Assembly: GCA_015680685.1 (NCBI GenBank)
Contig: MNCI01011880.1
Span: 314,378 to 378,377 of the forward strand
Direction of reading: 5' to 3'
Origin: Gnetum montanum
Lineage: Eukaryota > Streptophyta > Gnetopsida > Gnetales > Gnetaceae
DNA length: 64,000 bases
The notes below the pieces were generated by a model. The model did not search any database, was not told the DNA's origin, and saw only the letters and a program-made list of their open reading frames with translations. Shown here piece after piece: positions 34,363-46,255 of this stretch. Numbering within the stretch: position 1 is the stretch's first letter; each line of letters starts with the position of its first letter. Made by a program: the position numbers and the translations under genes.

Positions 34363-36248
34363 ACAAATGAGATTACCCTCGAAAAGATAAAATGACAAAC
34401 TGAAAGATGAAAAATTAGAAAAAGAAAATTAAAAATTGGAAAAAAAAATTGTAAAACCAAAGAAAAGGAAAAACATTTACTAATTCTACTTGCTAGAATA
34501 GGGGGTACCCCCCATGGCTAAACCTTTGAGAATGGCAAGAATTAATAAATAGAAAATTTAGATCCATGCATGTTGAAAACGTTGGGGGTCTAGTCATATC
34601 TAAACCACTAGGTATCTTTTGATGTGGTGGTAGGAATGTACCCAAATTGGGGTTCACACACTTGATTAAAGTAGGCATAGGAGGGTAGATTATAAGATGT
34701 GGTCATGTGATAAGGAGCTAACCCACTATGGCACCCATGACCATAAGGTGGTATGCAAGGATCAATATGCCTCTTTACATTTTCATATTCATTGGGCCAC
34801 ATGGTTGTTGGAGTGTTAATTGGTGGCCCAGAAAAAGTAACAGGAGGAGTTGAGTTTGAAGAGGAAGGTGCATCACAGTGCAAGGCTTGTGCTGAGTTAG
34901 AGGGTGCAGTGGTTTCAGAACTGTGTTGTCTCTTTCTATGGTTATGCTTAAAGAAAGGACTCTTTTAACATTGTGGAGGACTTCCACTGTTATTAATAAT
35001 AGCAACATAAGAAGTAATGTTCATGGGTTGGTGTTGTGGTGCAAAACATTTTGGTACAACTAGTGGCAATGTAGAAGGAGGTGAAGGATAAGAATATTGA
35101 GGGCAAGGAGAAGTGGAAGGAACCTGAGGTGGTGATCCCGTGGGAGAGGATATGGGTTGATAATACTTGGGAGAATGATAACAATGAGGTGAAGTAGAGG
35201 ATGTTGATCTAGTTGGGGAAATAAGTTGTTGAACATAATAAACATTTGATGTCGGGGTATATAAAGGGCATGGTTTTTTTGGCGGTGGCCTCCCCCACAA
35301 CTGGGGGTTTTGCCACTGCGATTGGACATGGTACTTATGTATGAAATCTAGATGTAGCATTCCTCCCCAATGCTCATGTAAATGTGACAATGTTGGGCAT
35401 TGGATTTCAAGGTGATCATACAGACAAACATCACATTGATACTTATGATTTGTAGTTGAGTTCCTATCCTTAATTTTTTAACCCTCCTTTCCTAGTGTCA
35501 AATAGTGTTCTGTCCTGTTTCTAAGTTCAACATCCTCTGTTTGTTCTAGTTTTCAGAGTGATCTTGCATGGTTCTACCCCTAATAATGTTTGCATATTCT
35601 CCACATTTTTCATGTACCCATTTCGTCATCTTATTGATCTTTGCCTCAATTTCATCTAGTGATTGGAGTATTGGCAAAGATGATTCTACCTCCTTAAGGT
35701 GAGTTGATTTCTCTTCTTCATGATTATGGACCTTTGTTATTTTAAGATTTTGGTCCTATTGAGATCTTTCAACAATCTCTCGTTTGGCTATTTCTCCTCC
35801 TTTTTTTGCTACCCACTTAATAAGCTCTTGAAATTGGTGGGTTCATAGTTCATATAGTTGACTTGGGGCATACATCCCTAGGGTCTCCCTTGTTTCATTA
35901 CGGAGCCCATCCATGATGAAATACATTAGCCTTTCCTCGAAGAACCCATGGCTTGGGCATTTGTTTAACAATGAATAATATCTTTCTAAGGCCATGTCCA
36001 AGGGTTCATGTTGCCCTTGTTTTGACTCTTAGATTTGTCTCCTTAAGGCTAAGACTCTTGCACAAGTTTAATATCTTTCATTGAAGAGTTCTACCATTGT
36101 CGGCCAACGACGAGTTGATTTTGGTTTTAAAGACCTATACCATACTTTTGCTTGGCCAACAATGTCATAGGAAAGAGCTTAATTCTTTGCCACCCATTAT
36201 CAATGTCGTTCCCTGCACAGGCATCATAGAAGGCTTGTAAATGATATT
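34363..36248 (-). pseudogene. Element A internal remnant: C-terminal two thirds of gag
   Basis: On the minus strand, gag starts in 42.8-43.4 kb, is interrupted by element C, and continues from 36248 down to about 34.6 kb. The zinc knuckle is intact here (CDVCLYDHLEIQC at about 35405-35445), followed by the Pro/Ser/Tyr-rich tail with 'YHSPKYYQPISSP' (34965-35390) and an Asn/Pro-rich C-terminus (34608-34883). Frameshifts and stops break it up. Confidence 0.75.
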
Positions 36249-37120
36249 TGATGAGTGGCGAGGTACCCCTACACTCAATGATACAAAACAAGCGTAGCAC
36301 GCGTGATCCGGTCGAACTCCGCAAATGGACTAGTTGTGGCACCTAGACAATTATCCTTAGGTTGTAGTTTGCTGTCTTCCCACCTAGACCAGTATTATAT
36401 TTATCACGTGTGGTTTAGTCCAAATGAGGTGTATGATATGTTCCTAATTCTAACGCTACTCCTGAAGGCAGTGGAATGTAAGATTAACTAATCTAAGCTA
36501 GGAGGAAAAGGGTAAGAGAATCTAATCTAGCCTAAGTGCGATGAGCAACTGATTCCTTAATCAACTGTACACATCTTGGACCTCGTGCACAACTACCACT
36601 GGGATTACCAAGCGTAGATCCTAGGTACACCACTAGGCTACCAAGTAGTCACACTTAAATGCTCGTAATCAAGTCATACTCCTACGGCATTCTAGGAGTT
36701 GAAGGGTGAGAGAGAGAAAATAGTAAATAATAATAAAATAAATAAACAAAGTGACCGCTACAATGATAAAGTAATCTCGATCTTTATTTCCGGTCATGTG
36801 CGTGTCCAAGTACGTCACACTCAAATAAAGAATGTCGTACAATTACATTCACCACACTGTGGGTAGACACGGGAAAATAATCTATCTCTGGAGTGGTCAA
36901 ACTGCCAGAGCTTCGCTACTCCTAACTCCTAATTCCTAAAACTGGGAAAGCCGCCTCTTATTTATAGAAATTGTGGCGCACTGCGATATCGCGTACAAGA
37001 TATCACATACACGATATCACAGCTGCGATATCACGGCCACCACAATATCGTGGCTCCTGATACAACAAGGCTGATATATCATGGCTATGATATCACAGCC
37101 AGCAAATTCATGACTCATCA
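36249..37120 (-). repeat. 3' LTR of element C
   Basis: 872 bp; plus strand TGATGAGTGG...GACTCATCA. The motif array near 36975-37105 has five GATATC and one AATATC before the TATA box ('tatttatagaaatt' on plus). The purine tract 'catgggggta' (minus) abuts at 37121. Confidence 0.88.
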
Positions 37121-37289
37121 TACCCCCATGACTAAATGAAAACTTGTCCTCAAGTTACAGAGAGAATAAGCTCCATTGATTACACAGTGAATAGGTATGG
37201 GATTATTGACTGACTAGAATGGATTCATGCCGCAGTGTGGAGTGAGACACAACACAAAAGAAAATCTTATGATTACAAAATGGTGGAAC

Positions 37290-37905
37290 TCATGTAGTTC
37301 TTGGTGGTGGTGGCTTCTCCATTGGTGTCTTTCCCTTTTCTTGTGCTCCAGGTTTTAGAATTTGATGGTGTTGAAGTATGACCTGGAGTTTCTCCTCTTG
37401 TAAGGCCTTGAGTGCCTTGGCATGCATGTAAGTTTGCACTTGTTCCATAGAGGCATCCCAATTAGCCTTCTCTTTTTCTTCCGCCACCCTTTTATTCTTT
37501 GTCAATAGTTTATTAAGTTGCTTGGTTTTGAAAGTGTCTAGCTGGTTCTGAGCAACCTTTGGCCCTATATTCGGAAGGTTTAATACTTCTAAAATGGCTT
37601 GAACAGAGAAGTCAACAGTCACCCCACAATTTTCAACCATGGTACCTTCTTCTTTATTGTGCCAAAATTGGTACATTTCCCCTAAGTACCGGCACCGCTT
37701 TCAGAGAGGGTATCTCCTGCTTCTGCCTGCCCGGACCATACGGTAGGAGGATCTTCTCGATGAATGCTAAATGATTGTTCCTCCTATTCTGCATGTTGTC
37801 CGGTAGGATCTTGTCTTTCACCTCTCTGAGATCATTTGATCGCACCTTGAGTAGGACCTTCCTGTTGTCCACATTTCGGGGCCATCTGCAATCACACGGG
37901 ACCAA
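37290..37905 (-). pseudogene. Second ORF of element C (short, coiled coil)
   Basis: The open piece 37290-37676 encodes 128 residues: a Lys/Glu/Gln-rich helical region with 'LNKLLTKNKRVAEEKEKANW' and the tail KGKTPMEKPPPPRTT, then stop. An upstream piece 37654-37905 is in another frame. It is much shorter than its counterpart in D. The ending is shared by all copies. It is the best-preserved example of this ORF in the window. Function not known. Confidence 0.55.
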
Positions 37906-39800
37906 TCGTTAGTAAGGTTGTTACCAAAGTTAGGTTATACCTTACTACTTGCCTTAATAGATTTACTTTATTTCTGTGTGATGTTAATTATTGGAAGAAC
38001 ATGTCTCCAAAAGATTATAGTGTTGAGTCCTCTTTGCTTAGGCAGTTTCCAAATTTAATTTTCTGGTATATCTAAGGGGATGAAATTGTTTTTGACACAT
38101 TTTATTTTTAATTTTAGAACTAATTACCCTTAAAGATGCCCTTCGGGCGATGATGAATTTCAAAAAAAAATTATGCACTATTCGGCATGTACCCCTCCCC
38201 CACGACTAAGCTGAACACTCCGGGGTCAAGTAGGTTCAAACGGAATGAAAATTGGAGTACTAGCAAGCGAGTTATGGATATGAAAGCAAGGGACGCGCAA
38301 TTGCAAGTCATAGAGAGAAATTTGAAAAACTTCCCCTACGTGAACAGTTGCAAATAATGTTGATTAGCACAAGGGGGTCATGTATATATATATATATTTT
38401 TATTGAAGTTAGGGCACTTAGAGAATGTATCGAATTTTTAATATTTCTTTGAAATTAAACGATGTAAACTAAGGGCATATGGACTAAAGGGTTCCAAGGT
38501 AATTCAACTAGTTCTGAAGGCACGAAAATTATGATGGTGTGTTTATCAATAAAGACCTCAGATGGGAGAAAAAGGTTATCTGATGGTTCATAGGAATGTT
38601 GATTCAGAGGGATAGTAATAAGGGAAATAATATCATGAACAATACGTTGAGGGTAATAAATGGTGTGTGTGGGCTATGTCATAAGTGAAGATTACAAAAA
38701 ATTACACAAGTGGGTCCTCCCTAAAGCAGGTTTCAACCTATTATGCCCTTGTGTAACCATACTTAAAGTGTCCGTGGGCACTAGAAGGGTTAAATGTAAT
38801 CCGCACTAACCCCACAAAACACACACATGTAAATATCACCGAAATGAGATGAAAATTCTATGCTACATGGGACATGAGCTACAATTACACGAATAGTGAG
38901 ATGAAGTGAAGTATAGAAAGGGATCATAGAGATTGGGACATGACGTAACTGACCCAGGACACAGTGAATCCTGCGTGAAAAGCATGATTGAGATGTTATT
39001 AACCCATCGTTCCAAGATCAGGACCAAGTCCATTCCTCTAATTAGTGACATCGCATTGTTTCATCCCATGATGAACAATTATGAGAGTACCATAACAACA
39101 AGGTGTATGATCACTTGGCGTTTTATGCTAGGGAGGAGTGACTTTTGTTTTGTGGCACTTTGTTTTTCTTTTCTTTTCTCTCCTTTTTTCTCACTTTACT
39201 GAATCTAGAGAAGCCGCCAACCTTTAGGCATGGGTGCATGTCTTTCCAATGGGACCTCCTAAAACAACATTTGATTTTTGAGTGCCCTTTTGATTACTCT
39301 TACTCCCATTTTTCATTAGATCTACAAGGATCTTAGTACAACCATATTGCATGATAACTCCCACAGACATCACCAAAGAGAATCCACAAGTCCCCTTGAT
39401 GTCACACCCTAATCATTCCCTCTTAGTCCATCCTTCTTCATTCTGGGTACAATAAACACAAAATTAATTTTAAGTTTAGAAATTTCAAGAATATCAATGT
39501 ACCCTCGAACATAACCTCTTATTTGTAGAGTGGATGAGTGGGTGTAATGGGCTCACTGTTCCAAATAATTGATCACTCATGACTTAATAACATAGAACAC
39601 ACCTCAACCAATGATCCACGTGAGTGTTTTATTCGTAGATGAGATTACTTACAAAAAACACATGAAAAGATAAACAGATAAAACAAAAAGTTGAAAAATG
39701 AAAAACTGGAAAACAAAAAGTTGTAAAAATAAAGAAAATGAAAAATATTTATTAACCCTGCTTATTATTTAGAATGGGGGGTATCCCCCATAACTAATCA
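37906..39800 (-). other. Noncoding part of element C
   Basis: 38.65-39.65 kb is the conserved noncoding block (reverse match to 20.8-22.0 kb). 37.91-38.64 kb has no counterpart in D or A/B and no recognisable gene; it contains a TA run at about 38383-38396. Confidence 0.55.
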
Positions 39801-40325
39801 GTTGAGGATGGCAAGGATTAATAAATGGAGGATGAGTATCCTTGCATGTTGGAAATATTGGGGCTGGTCCATACTTACCCCATTAAGGTTCACACACTTG
39901 ATTATAATAAGCATAGTGGGGCACTTTATATGATGTAGTTCCCGGATAATGAGTTGACCCACTATGATATTTAGGACCGTTAGATGGTATGCAAGGATTA
40001 GGATGATGCCTCCCATGGTTGTGTTCATTGGGCCTTATGGTTGTTGGAGCGTTAGTTGGTGGCCCTGATGAAGTTACATGAGGCATTGGGTTCGAAGGTA
40101 AGGGTGCACCATAGGGTTGAACTTGTGCTGGGTTGGAAGGTGCAGTGGCCTTAGAATTGTGTTGTCCCTTCCTACTGCCGTGTTTAAAGAAAGGACGCTT
40201 TTGATGTTGAGGAGGCTCTTCACTACTGTTAGTAGCAGTAGCACAAGTGTTTTCGTGGGTTGCGGTGGTGCAAGTATGTAAGGGACAGTTGGTGGCGATG
40301 TATAAGGAGGGAAAGGATGAGAATG

Positions 40326-41348
40326 CTAAAAGTTAGGGGGAGGATAAGGTGCACAAGGTGGTGGTTGTGTTGGAGGCATGGGTTGATAGTATTGTGGGGA
40401 ATAGTAGTGTGGTGAGGTAAAGTATGTTGGCTCAGTTGGAGAAACAAGATGTTGAACATGGTAAGCATTTGGATTCAAAAAATATGAAGGGTGCCTCCAG
40501 TCTAAGGGTGGTGTCCCCCACGACTGGGATGGTTGCCACTGTGATTGAACACAGGATCTCTGTATGAACTCTAGATGTAACACGTTTCCCCAATGCTCAT
40601 ATAAATGTGACAAGATTGGGCATTGATCCTTGGGGTGATCGTACAGGCATATGTTGCATTCATATGTATGGTTAGCAGTTAAGCACTTATTCCCTTCATT
40701 CTTTCTTTCTGATTGTCTATTGTTTTGTCCTGCTTCTTGGGTTGTCAAAACTCTGTCTCCAATGATGTTAATATATTCTCCACACTTTTGATTCATCCAT
40801 TCCAACATCTTATTGATCTTTGCCTCGACTTCTTCTAACGATTGTTGTATTGACAAAGATGATGTTTCCACCTTGAGATTTGTTAATCTCTCCTTGTTAT
40901 GATCATGGACCTTTGTTAAGTTGAAATTTTGGTCTCGTTGATGTTTTTCAACACTCCCCCATCTAGCTAATTCTCCTTCTTCTTTTGCTACCCACTTAAT
41001 AAGCTCTTGGATTTGATGGGTTCGTAGTTCGTATAGTTGACCTTGGGCATACGTTCCTAAGGTCTCTCTTGTTTCATTACGTAGCCCATCGATAATATGG
41101 TACATTAGCCTTTCCTTGGAAAACCCATGGCCTGGAAAATTGTTTAACAGTGCATAATATCTTTCTAAGGCCATGTCCAAGGGTTCATGTTTTTCTTGTT
41201 TCCATCCTTGTATTTGTTTCCTCAAGGCTGACACTCTTGCGTACGTTTGATATTTTTCGTTAAAGACTTCTACCATTGTTAACCAGCATCGTATTGAATT
41301 TGGTTTTAACGATCTATACCATACTTTTGCTTGGTCAACAAGTGTCAT
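40326..41348 (-). pseudogene. gag of element C, 340-codon open part
   Basis: The longest coding frame in the window. Residues 1-95 are the core of the retrotransposon gag domain: 'QAKVWYRSLKP', 'VFNEKYQTYARVSALRKQ', 'PLDMALERYYALLNN', 'PGHGFSKERLMYHIIDGLR'. A Glu/Lys-rich linker leads to a nucleocapsid knuckle C231-C234-H238-C243 (CX2CX3HX4C, the spacing usual for Athila-type gag). A Pro/Tyr/Ser-rich tail follows. The first Met here is internal. The true N-terminal part starts at 41749 (MPLLQDDNNATLSEEVHWRTNE), has a stop soon after and lacks about 350 bp present in B and D. The C-terminal region continues in another frame to about 39.88 kb. Overall defective, but with the least damaged gag core here. 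Confidence 0.85.
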
Positions 41349-41749
41349 GGGAAAGAGTTTAAGTTTTTGCCAACCATTATCAATGTTGTTCCACGTACAG
41401 GCATCATAGAAGGCTTGTAAATGTTGATGCGGATCTAAGTCATAGCCTCCTGAAAATTTAGGAAAGTTGTTTAAATCAAGCCTAGGTAGACGGCTCTCTT
41501 TACGATGCCTACGTGAGATTCAAACAGCCTCTTGTATTTGCGTTAGGCTTGTAGTGGCCAGTGGGGGTTCATTGTCATCGGGTAAGTTAGGCTTTCATGC
41601 ATTGTGATGACGTTGTTTTTGTTCATGCTTATAAGAAACTCCCACTTCCAGTTGTATGCTCTAATCTTCATCATCATATAGCTCATTGGTTCTCCAATGA
41701 ACTTCCTCACTAAGTGTGGCATTATTATCGTCTTGTAGGAGAGGCATTG
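41349..41749 (-). pseudogene. gag N-terminal part of element C, broken
   Basis: Start MPLLQDDNNATLSEEVHWRTNE. A stop falls after 'LYDDED'. The Ser-rich stretch seen in B and D is deleted, and a further stop precedes 'ISRRHRKESRLPRLDLNNFP'. Confidence 0.75.
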
Positions 41750-41861
41750 TTGTGTGTGGATTTATGTGACTTTTAATAATTATTTCTTCTTTCTAAGAGA
41801 TGTATCATTAAGTTCTTTATAGCGACCTTGAATGATATAACTAATCTAGATAACTAGCGTG

Positions 41862-41879
41862 TCCCTGACAATGGCGCCA
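41862..41879 (-). other. Primer binding site of element C
   Basis: The reverse strand reads TGGCGCCATTGTCAGGGA; 15 of 18 match the tRNA-Asp complement. Confidence 0.8.
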
Positions 41880-41880
41880 A

Positions 41881-42768
41881 TGATGAGTGGCAAGGTACCC
41901 CTACACTCAACCATACGAAACAAGCATAGCATGCACGATCCAGTCAAACTCCGCAGACGGACTAGTTGTGGCACCTAAACAGTTATCCTTAGGTCGCAGT
42001 TCGCTGTCTTCCCACCTGGACCAGTATTATATTTGTCACGTATGGTTTAGTCCAGATGAGGTGTATGATATGTTCCTAATTCTAACGCTACTCCTGAAGG
42101 CAGTGGAATGTAAGATTAACTAATCTAAGCTAGGAGGAAAAGGGTAAGAGAATCTAATCTAGCCTAAGTGCGATGAGCAACTAATTCCTTGATCAACCGT
42201 ACACATCTTGGACCTTGTGCACAACTACCACTGGGATTACCAAGCGCAGATCCTAGGTACGCCATTGGGCTACCAAGTAGTCACACTTAAATGCTCGTAA
42301 TCAAGTCGTACTCCTACCGTGTTTTAGGAGTTGAAGGGTGAGAGAGAGAAAATAGTAAATAACAATAAAATAAATAAACAAAGTGACTACTGCAATGATG
42401 AAGTAATCTCGATCTTTATTGCCGGTCATGTGCATGTCCAAGTACGTCACACTCGAATAAAGAATGTCGTACAATTACATTCACCACACTGTGGGCAGAC
42501 ACAGGAAAATAATCTATCTCTGGAGTGGTCAAACTGCCAGAGCTTCGCTACTCTTAACTCCTAATTCCTAAAACTGGGAAAGCCGCCTCTTATTTATAGA
42601 AATTGTGGTGCATTGCGATATCACATACGCAATATCGCAGGGAAGACGCGATATCACGTACGAGATATCGCGTACGCGATATCGCAGCTGCGATATCACA
42701 GCTACTGATACAACAGGGCTGATATATGATGGCTGCGATATCACAGCCAGCAAATTTATGACTCATCA
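41881..42768 (-). repeat. 5' LTR of element C
   Basis: 888 bp. The motif array (plus 42610-42745) has six GATATC and one AATATC, mostly as GCGATATC(G/A)C. The TATA box on the minus strand lies in 'ttctataaataagagg' (about 42590-42600). Confidence 0.88.
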
Positions 42769-43390
42769 ATGTTGTAGATCTAAATCATAGCCTCCTGAGA
42801 ACTTGGGAAAGTTGTTTAAATCAAGCCTAGGTATACGTCTTTCCTTACAATGCCTGCAGAATATTCGAACAACCTCTTGTATATGCATTAGGCTCTTAGT
42901 GGCTAGCAGGGATTCATCATCACTAAGTAGGTTATGAGTTTGGGAGTTGGGACGATGTTGTCTTTGTTCTTGTTGGCATTCTTGACTGTGCTCACAAGTT
43001 TGATTTTTATTTCTATGCCAACCCCTTGAGAAATAGTCATCCTTGTCATAACTTGACATTGAAGGAGCTGAGAAAGAGAGAAAACTAGAAGACTTGTCAT
43101 GACTTTTGTAAGTCTCCCAATCATCCCCTGATGTACTCTTGCTAACCATTGAGAAGGTCGTAGGCCCTATGGGCCCCCTCGTCCTATGGGATATCCCATT
43201 CTCACTAAAGGTGTCTGAGTTGGATGACAATAGTCATTGAGTATCGTTGGATGTCCATGAACATATGAAACTCCTACATAAGATTGAGTACTCCAAACTT
43301 CTTTGTCATCATAAATTGTGTTGGTTCTCTAATGAATTACCTCGTTAGTTGTTGTGTTAACATTGTCTTGTGAAAGAAAAATTGTTGTGA
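42769..43390 (-). pseudogene. Element A gag, N-terminal part
   Basis: The minus strand encodes the Ser-rich and acidic N-terminal region (42766-43230) including 'LATKSLMHIQEVVRIFC' and 'PRLDLNNFPKFSGGYD'. The start codon position is ATT where B has ATG. The frame is broken before the Ser-rich part. Continuation lies beyond element C at 36248. Confidence 0.75.
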
Positions 43391-43496
43391 ATTGTGTGTG
43401 ACTTAATTGCAATTAATTTCCTTTCTGAAAGATATATCCTTAATACTTCACTACAATGATCTTATATGATATAACTAATCCAGATAACTAGCACCG

Positions 43497-43514
43497 TCCC
43501 TTGCAACAGCGCCA
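43497..43514 (-). other. Primer binding site of element A
   Basis: The reverse strand reads TGGCGCTGTTGCAAGGGA; 15 of 18 match the tRNA-Asp complement. Confidence 0.78.
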
Positions 43515-43515
43515 A

Positions 43516-44379
43516 TGATGAGCGATGAGGCACCCCTATGCTCAACCATACGAATATGAGTGTGTATATGCGATTCAATCAAACTTCGTAGACAAACTAG
43601 TTGTGGCACCTAGATAGTTACACATTGATTACAATTCACTGTCTTCCCAAGTGGACTAGTATTTGCTTTGTCACATATGGTTTAGTCCTGAGTGAGGTGT
43701 ATGATGTGATTTCTAACACTAGGCTACTCCTAGAGACAATGAGAAATAATCTTGATTAAACTAATAAGTAATATGAAGTAAAATCTAAACTAGCCTAAAT
43801 GCGATGAGCATCCATCCTTAATCATTCGTACGCATATTGGACTTCGTGTACTACTTTTGAGATTACCAAGCACACATGACCTGAAGCACTACTAGATACG
43901 CTACTGGGTTACCAAGTAGTTACACTTAAATGTTCGTGATTAAGACATACTCATTTTGCATTAACAACAAGAACAATAAATGACGATAAAGAAATACTAA
44001 CTAAGAAAGCAATAAATAATAATTAACAATTAAACAATTACAAACTAAGCGAATGCTACAATGATGGAGTAATCTCAATCTTTATTGCCGATTGTGTGTG
44101 TCCAAGTACGTCACACTCAAACAAAGGTTCTGTACAATTACAAACATCACACTACGAGCATGTACTTGGAAAAAGGATATGAAAACTAATTGAAAATTGA
44201 CAAAAAGACTCAACCTTAAAACTTACAAAGACTCTCGTTTCCTGTGTGCCTGAGTGCTATATTTATAGGCCGACACAAGAATCACGATATCGTGTATTCG
44301 ATATCGTTATCCATGCTGCGATATCGCGTACCTAATATTGAGTATTCAATATTAGGGCTTGGCAAACTGTGATTCATCA
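43516..44379 (-). repeat. 5' LTR of outer element A (right end of block)
   Basis: 864 bp; plus strand TGATGAGCGATG...GATTCATCA, followed by TSD AAAAC at 44380-44384. Confidence 0.87.
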
Positions 44380-44935
44380 AAAACTTATGTCTACAAGTAG
44401 GCTCTAAAAAATGGAAAAGATTCTTGACGTAAGATCAATCATGATGATCAATATGTGCCATCATTTTTTACTAGATATTCATTTTTTACAAAAGATAGTA
44501 CTTCACTAAAGGTTTCTACTACTACTTAAAATCCTTTTATTATTTTAAGCTTAAGCATAGATGTTGAAAGCGAGGTACATTTTATTAGGACTATGACCAC
44601 CTGCTCTCCTAAGAGTTAATTTTTTTTTGAGTTTTGATTTTTAAAAACATCAGTTTTAAGGTTGTACAACTATGCAACATTCCTAAAATTTAAAAGGTTT
44701 TCTTTTCTATATTATTTTTGGTATTTTTTACTTAATGTTAAACATGTGATGTACCTTGAATTTTTTACTTATTTTTAATATTATGTTTGAAGTTTGGTGT
44801 AATTCATATTTTCATAGTTGTTAATTAAGTTGAGGATCTTTATTGTCATTCTTTTGTTCTTTATATCACTTGAAAATTTTGATGTAATGTGGTTTATGAC
44901 AAGATTCTTTGGCTAAATTTTTTGGTTTGCCAATT

Positions 44936-45095
44936 CAAAATGACATCATTTAATAGCTCACAATTGAGCTTCAAGGATTTTTTAATTTATTTTAATTTAT
45001 ATTTTTTAAAAAAACCAAAATGACATCATTTAATAGCTCACAATTGAGCTTCAAGGATTTTTTAATTTATTTTAATTTATATTTTTAAAAAACAT
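44936..45095. repeat. 80-bp tandem duplication in JAZ copy 1 upstream region
   Basis: 'tgacatcatttaatagctca' occurs at 44941 and 45021. The downstream JAZ copy has a single unit (about 47453), so this arose after the larger duplication. Confidence 0.9.
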
Positions 45096-45983
45096 TTAAA
45101 CCATTTAAAATGACAAAACTAAAATACCCGAGAATGGCAACGTCATCCTCAAAGAGCGTGCGTGTAATTGATTGCAAAAACGTTTCAAATGAGAGGTCCA
45201 AAATATCAAACAATGGGATAGAGAAAACCGTGGGTGCAAGACGACGAAAAACCACTTAAAAAAAAGTTTAAATGCTTGCTTCTTGTCCGCACAGTGCATT
45301 TCTTATCATTGTACACCTCTCTCGTTTAACTCATGGGAGAGTCGGCACGTTTTCACACTTGGGATGCCATTCCCGTTCATGGGACAAGGTTTTATCGTTT
45401 CTCCTTTCTCATTGTCAATGACTCATTCAAGTCCAGTCCATGTCATTTTGCCCACTTGCAAAGCAACAACGAAGCAGCACGTATTAAATTGAAATTGCAG
45501 TCACGCCTACACCCGCCTACTTGTATTCACTCACTGCCAATCTGCCTGCCATACAGCTAAGCACGCGCAACGATCTGAATCCATGACGGTGCTCCTCCAA
45601 AACGTGCCCAAATTACGCAGACCGATCTCAATCTAATTCACCACCGCCGCTGCCCGTCTGTGTCAGTCTTTCTGTCACACACGCAACTTGATCATTCAAT
45701 TCAATTCAATTCGTTTCCATTTCTTTCGTTTTGTTTTGTGGCCTCTCCCTCTCCTCTGCTGTTGACCCATGCGTGCTTGCCTTCATGATCGTAGCTGCTC
45801 CGGTCTTTGCCTTCGCCTCGTCCTCTGCATTCAATTCAATCAATTCAATCTCGCACTGGTAATATCATTCGCGTTACTTTGCCAGGGAGATCGATCTTTT
45901 GAGTGCTTCGCTGTGGTAGCAGCAGCAGCTGGTCGGCTTGTTTGCATTGCAAAGAGCTTTGAAGGAGGAGTAGGGATTAATCA

Positions 45984-46220
45984 ATGAGTATGTGGCAGAG
46001 CCTTGGCGACGCTTCCTCAATGGAGTTTTTTGGCCACGCCGCTGTTCCATCGAGAATGTTGCAAGGAATTTCGTGGATCAGGCTGGAGATGATGCACAAA
46101 GTGCTGTCCTCCATTTCCATTGAACATTCACAGGAAAACAAAAGCAATGACGCTAAAAAGATTGATAGCAACGCATCTTCTTGCGAGCAGTTGAGCAGTT
46201 TCGTGGCCCCAAACTCCTAG
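45984..46220 (+). pseudogene. Truncated JAZ copy (5' part only)
   Basis: 78 codons starting MSMWQSLGDASSME and matching the first about 68 residues of the JAZ gene at 48399. After 'ASSCEQ' an 8-bp duplication ('gagcagtt') shifts the frame and leads to a stop. Homology ends at about 46255, before the TIFY motif, so neither the TIFY nor the Jas motif is present. The upstream region, including the T/G-box AACGTG (45601-45606), is retained, so it could still be transcribed. A short N-terminal product is possible but would lack all known JAZ interaction motifs. Confidence 0.85.
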
Positions 46221-46255
46221 ACCTTTCTAGAGCGCAAAAGCGATGAGCAACAACA

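Larger units (their letters stand above)
36249..42768 (-). mobile_element. Nested gag-type LTR element C
   Basis: 6520 bp inserted into the gag of element A. Flanks are ATATT (36244-36248) and ATGTT (42769-42773), a TSD with one change; the related copy B has the uninterrupted 'aaatgatgttgcagatct'. LTRs are 872 and 888 bp. Internal order on the minus strand: primer site, gag (41749 to about 39880), conserved noncoding block, short second ORF, purine tract. No pol. Confidence 0.87.
27550..44379 (-). mobile_element. Nested block of three gag-type LTR elements (A, B, C)
   Basis: The block is flanked by TSD AAAAC (27545-27549 and 44380-44384). The downstream JAZ duplication has the uninterrupted site 'gattaaaacttatgtctac', which proves the borders. 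Terminal LTRs 27550-28403 and 43516-44379 resemble each other most and belong to the outer element A. Inside, element C (36249-42768) interrupts A's gag. A second 5' LTR (33500-34362), joined to A internal sequence, belongs to element B, whose own 3' LTR is missing. All read on the minus strand. No pol sequence seen. Confidence 0.85.
44385..46255 (+). repeat. JAZ duplication copy 1, right part
   Basis: Closely matches 46864-48665, from 'ttatgtctacaagtaggctc' through the promoter and the first about 75 codons of JAZ. Ends at 'gatgagcaacaaca'. Together with 27228-27549 it forms one unit of about 2.2 kb. Confidence 0.88.

Noticed and set aside
41881-42768. GATATC array as a tandem satellite
   Set aside because: Spacing between motifs is irregular and the array sits at a fixed place before the LTR TATA box, so it is better described as a promoter motif cluster.
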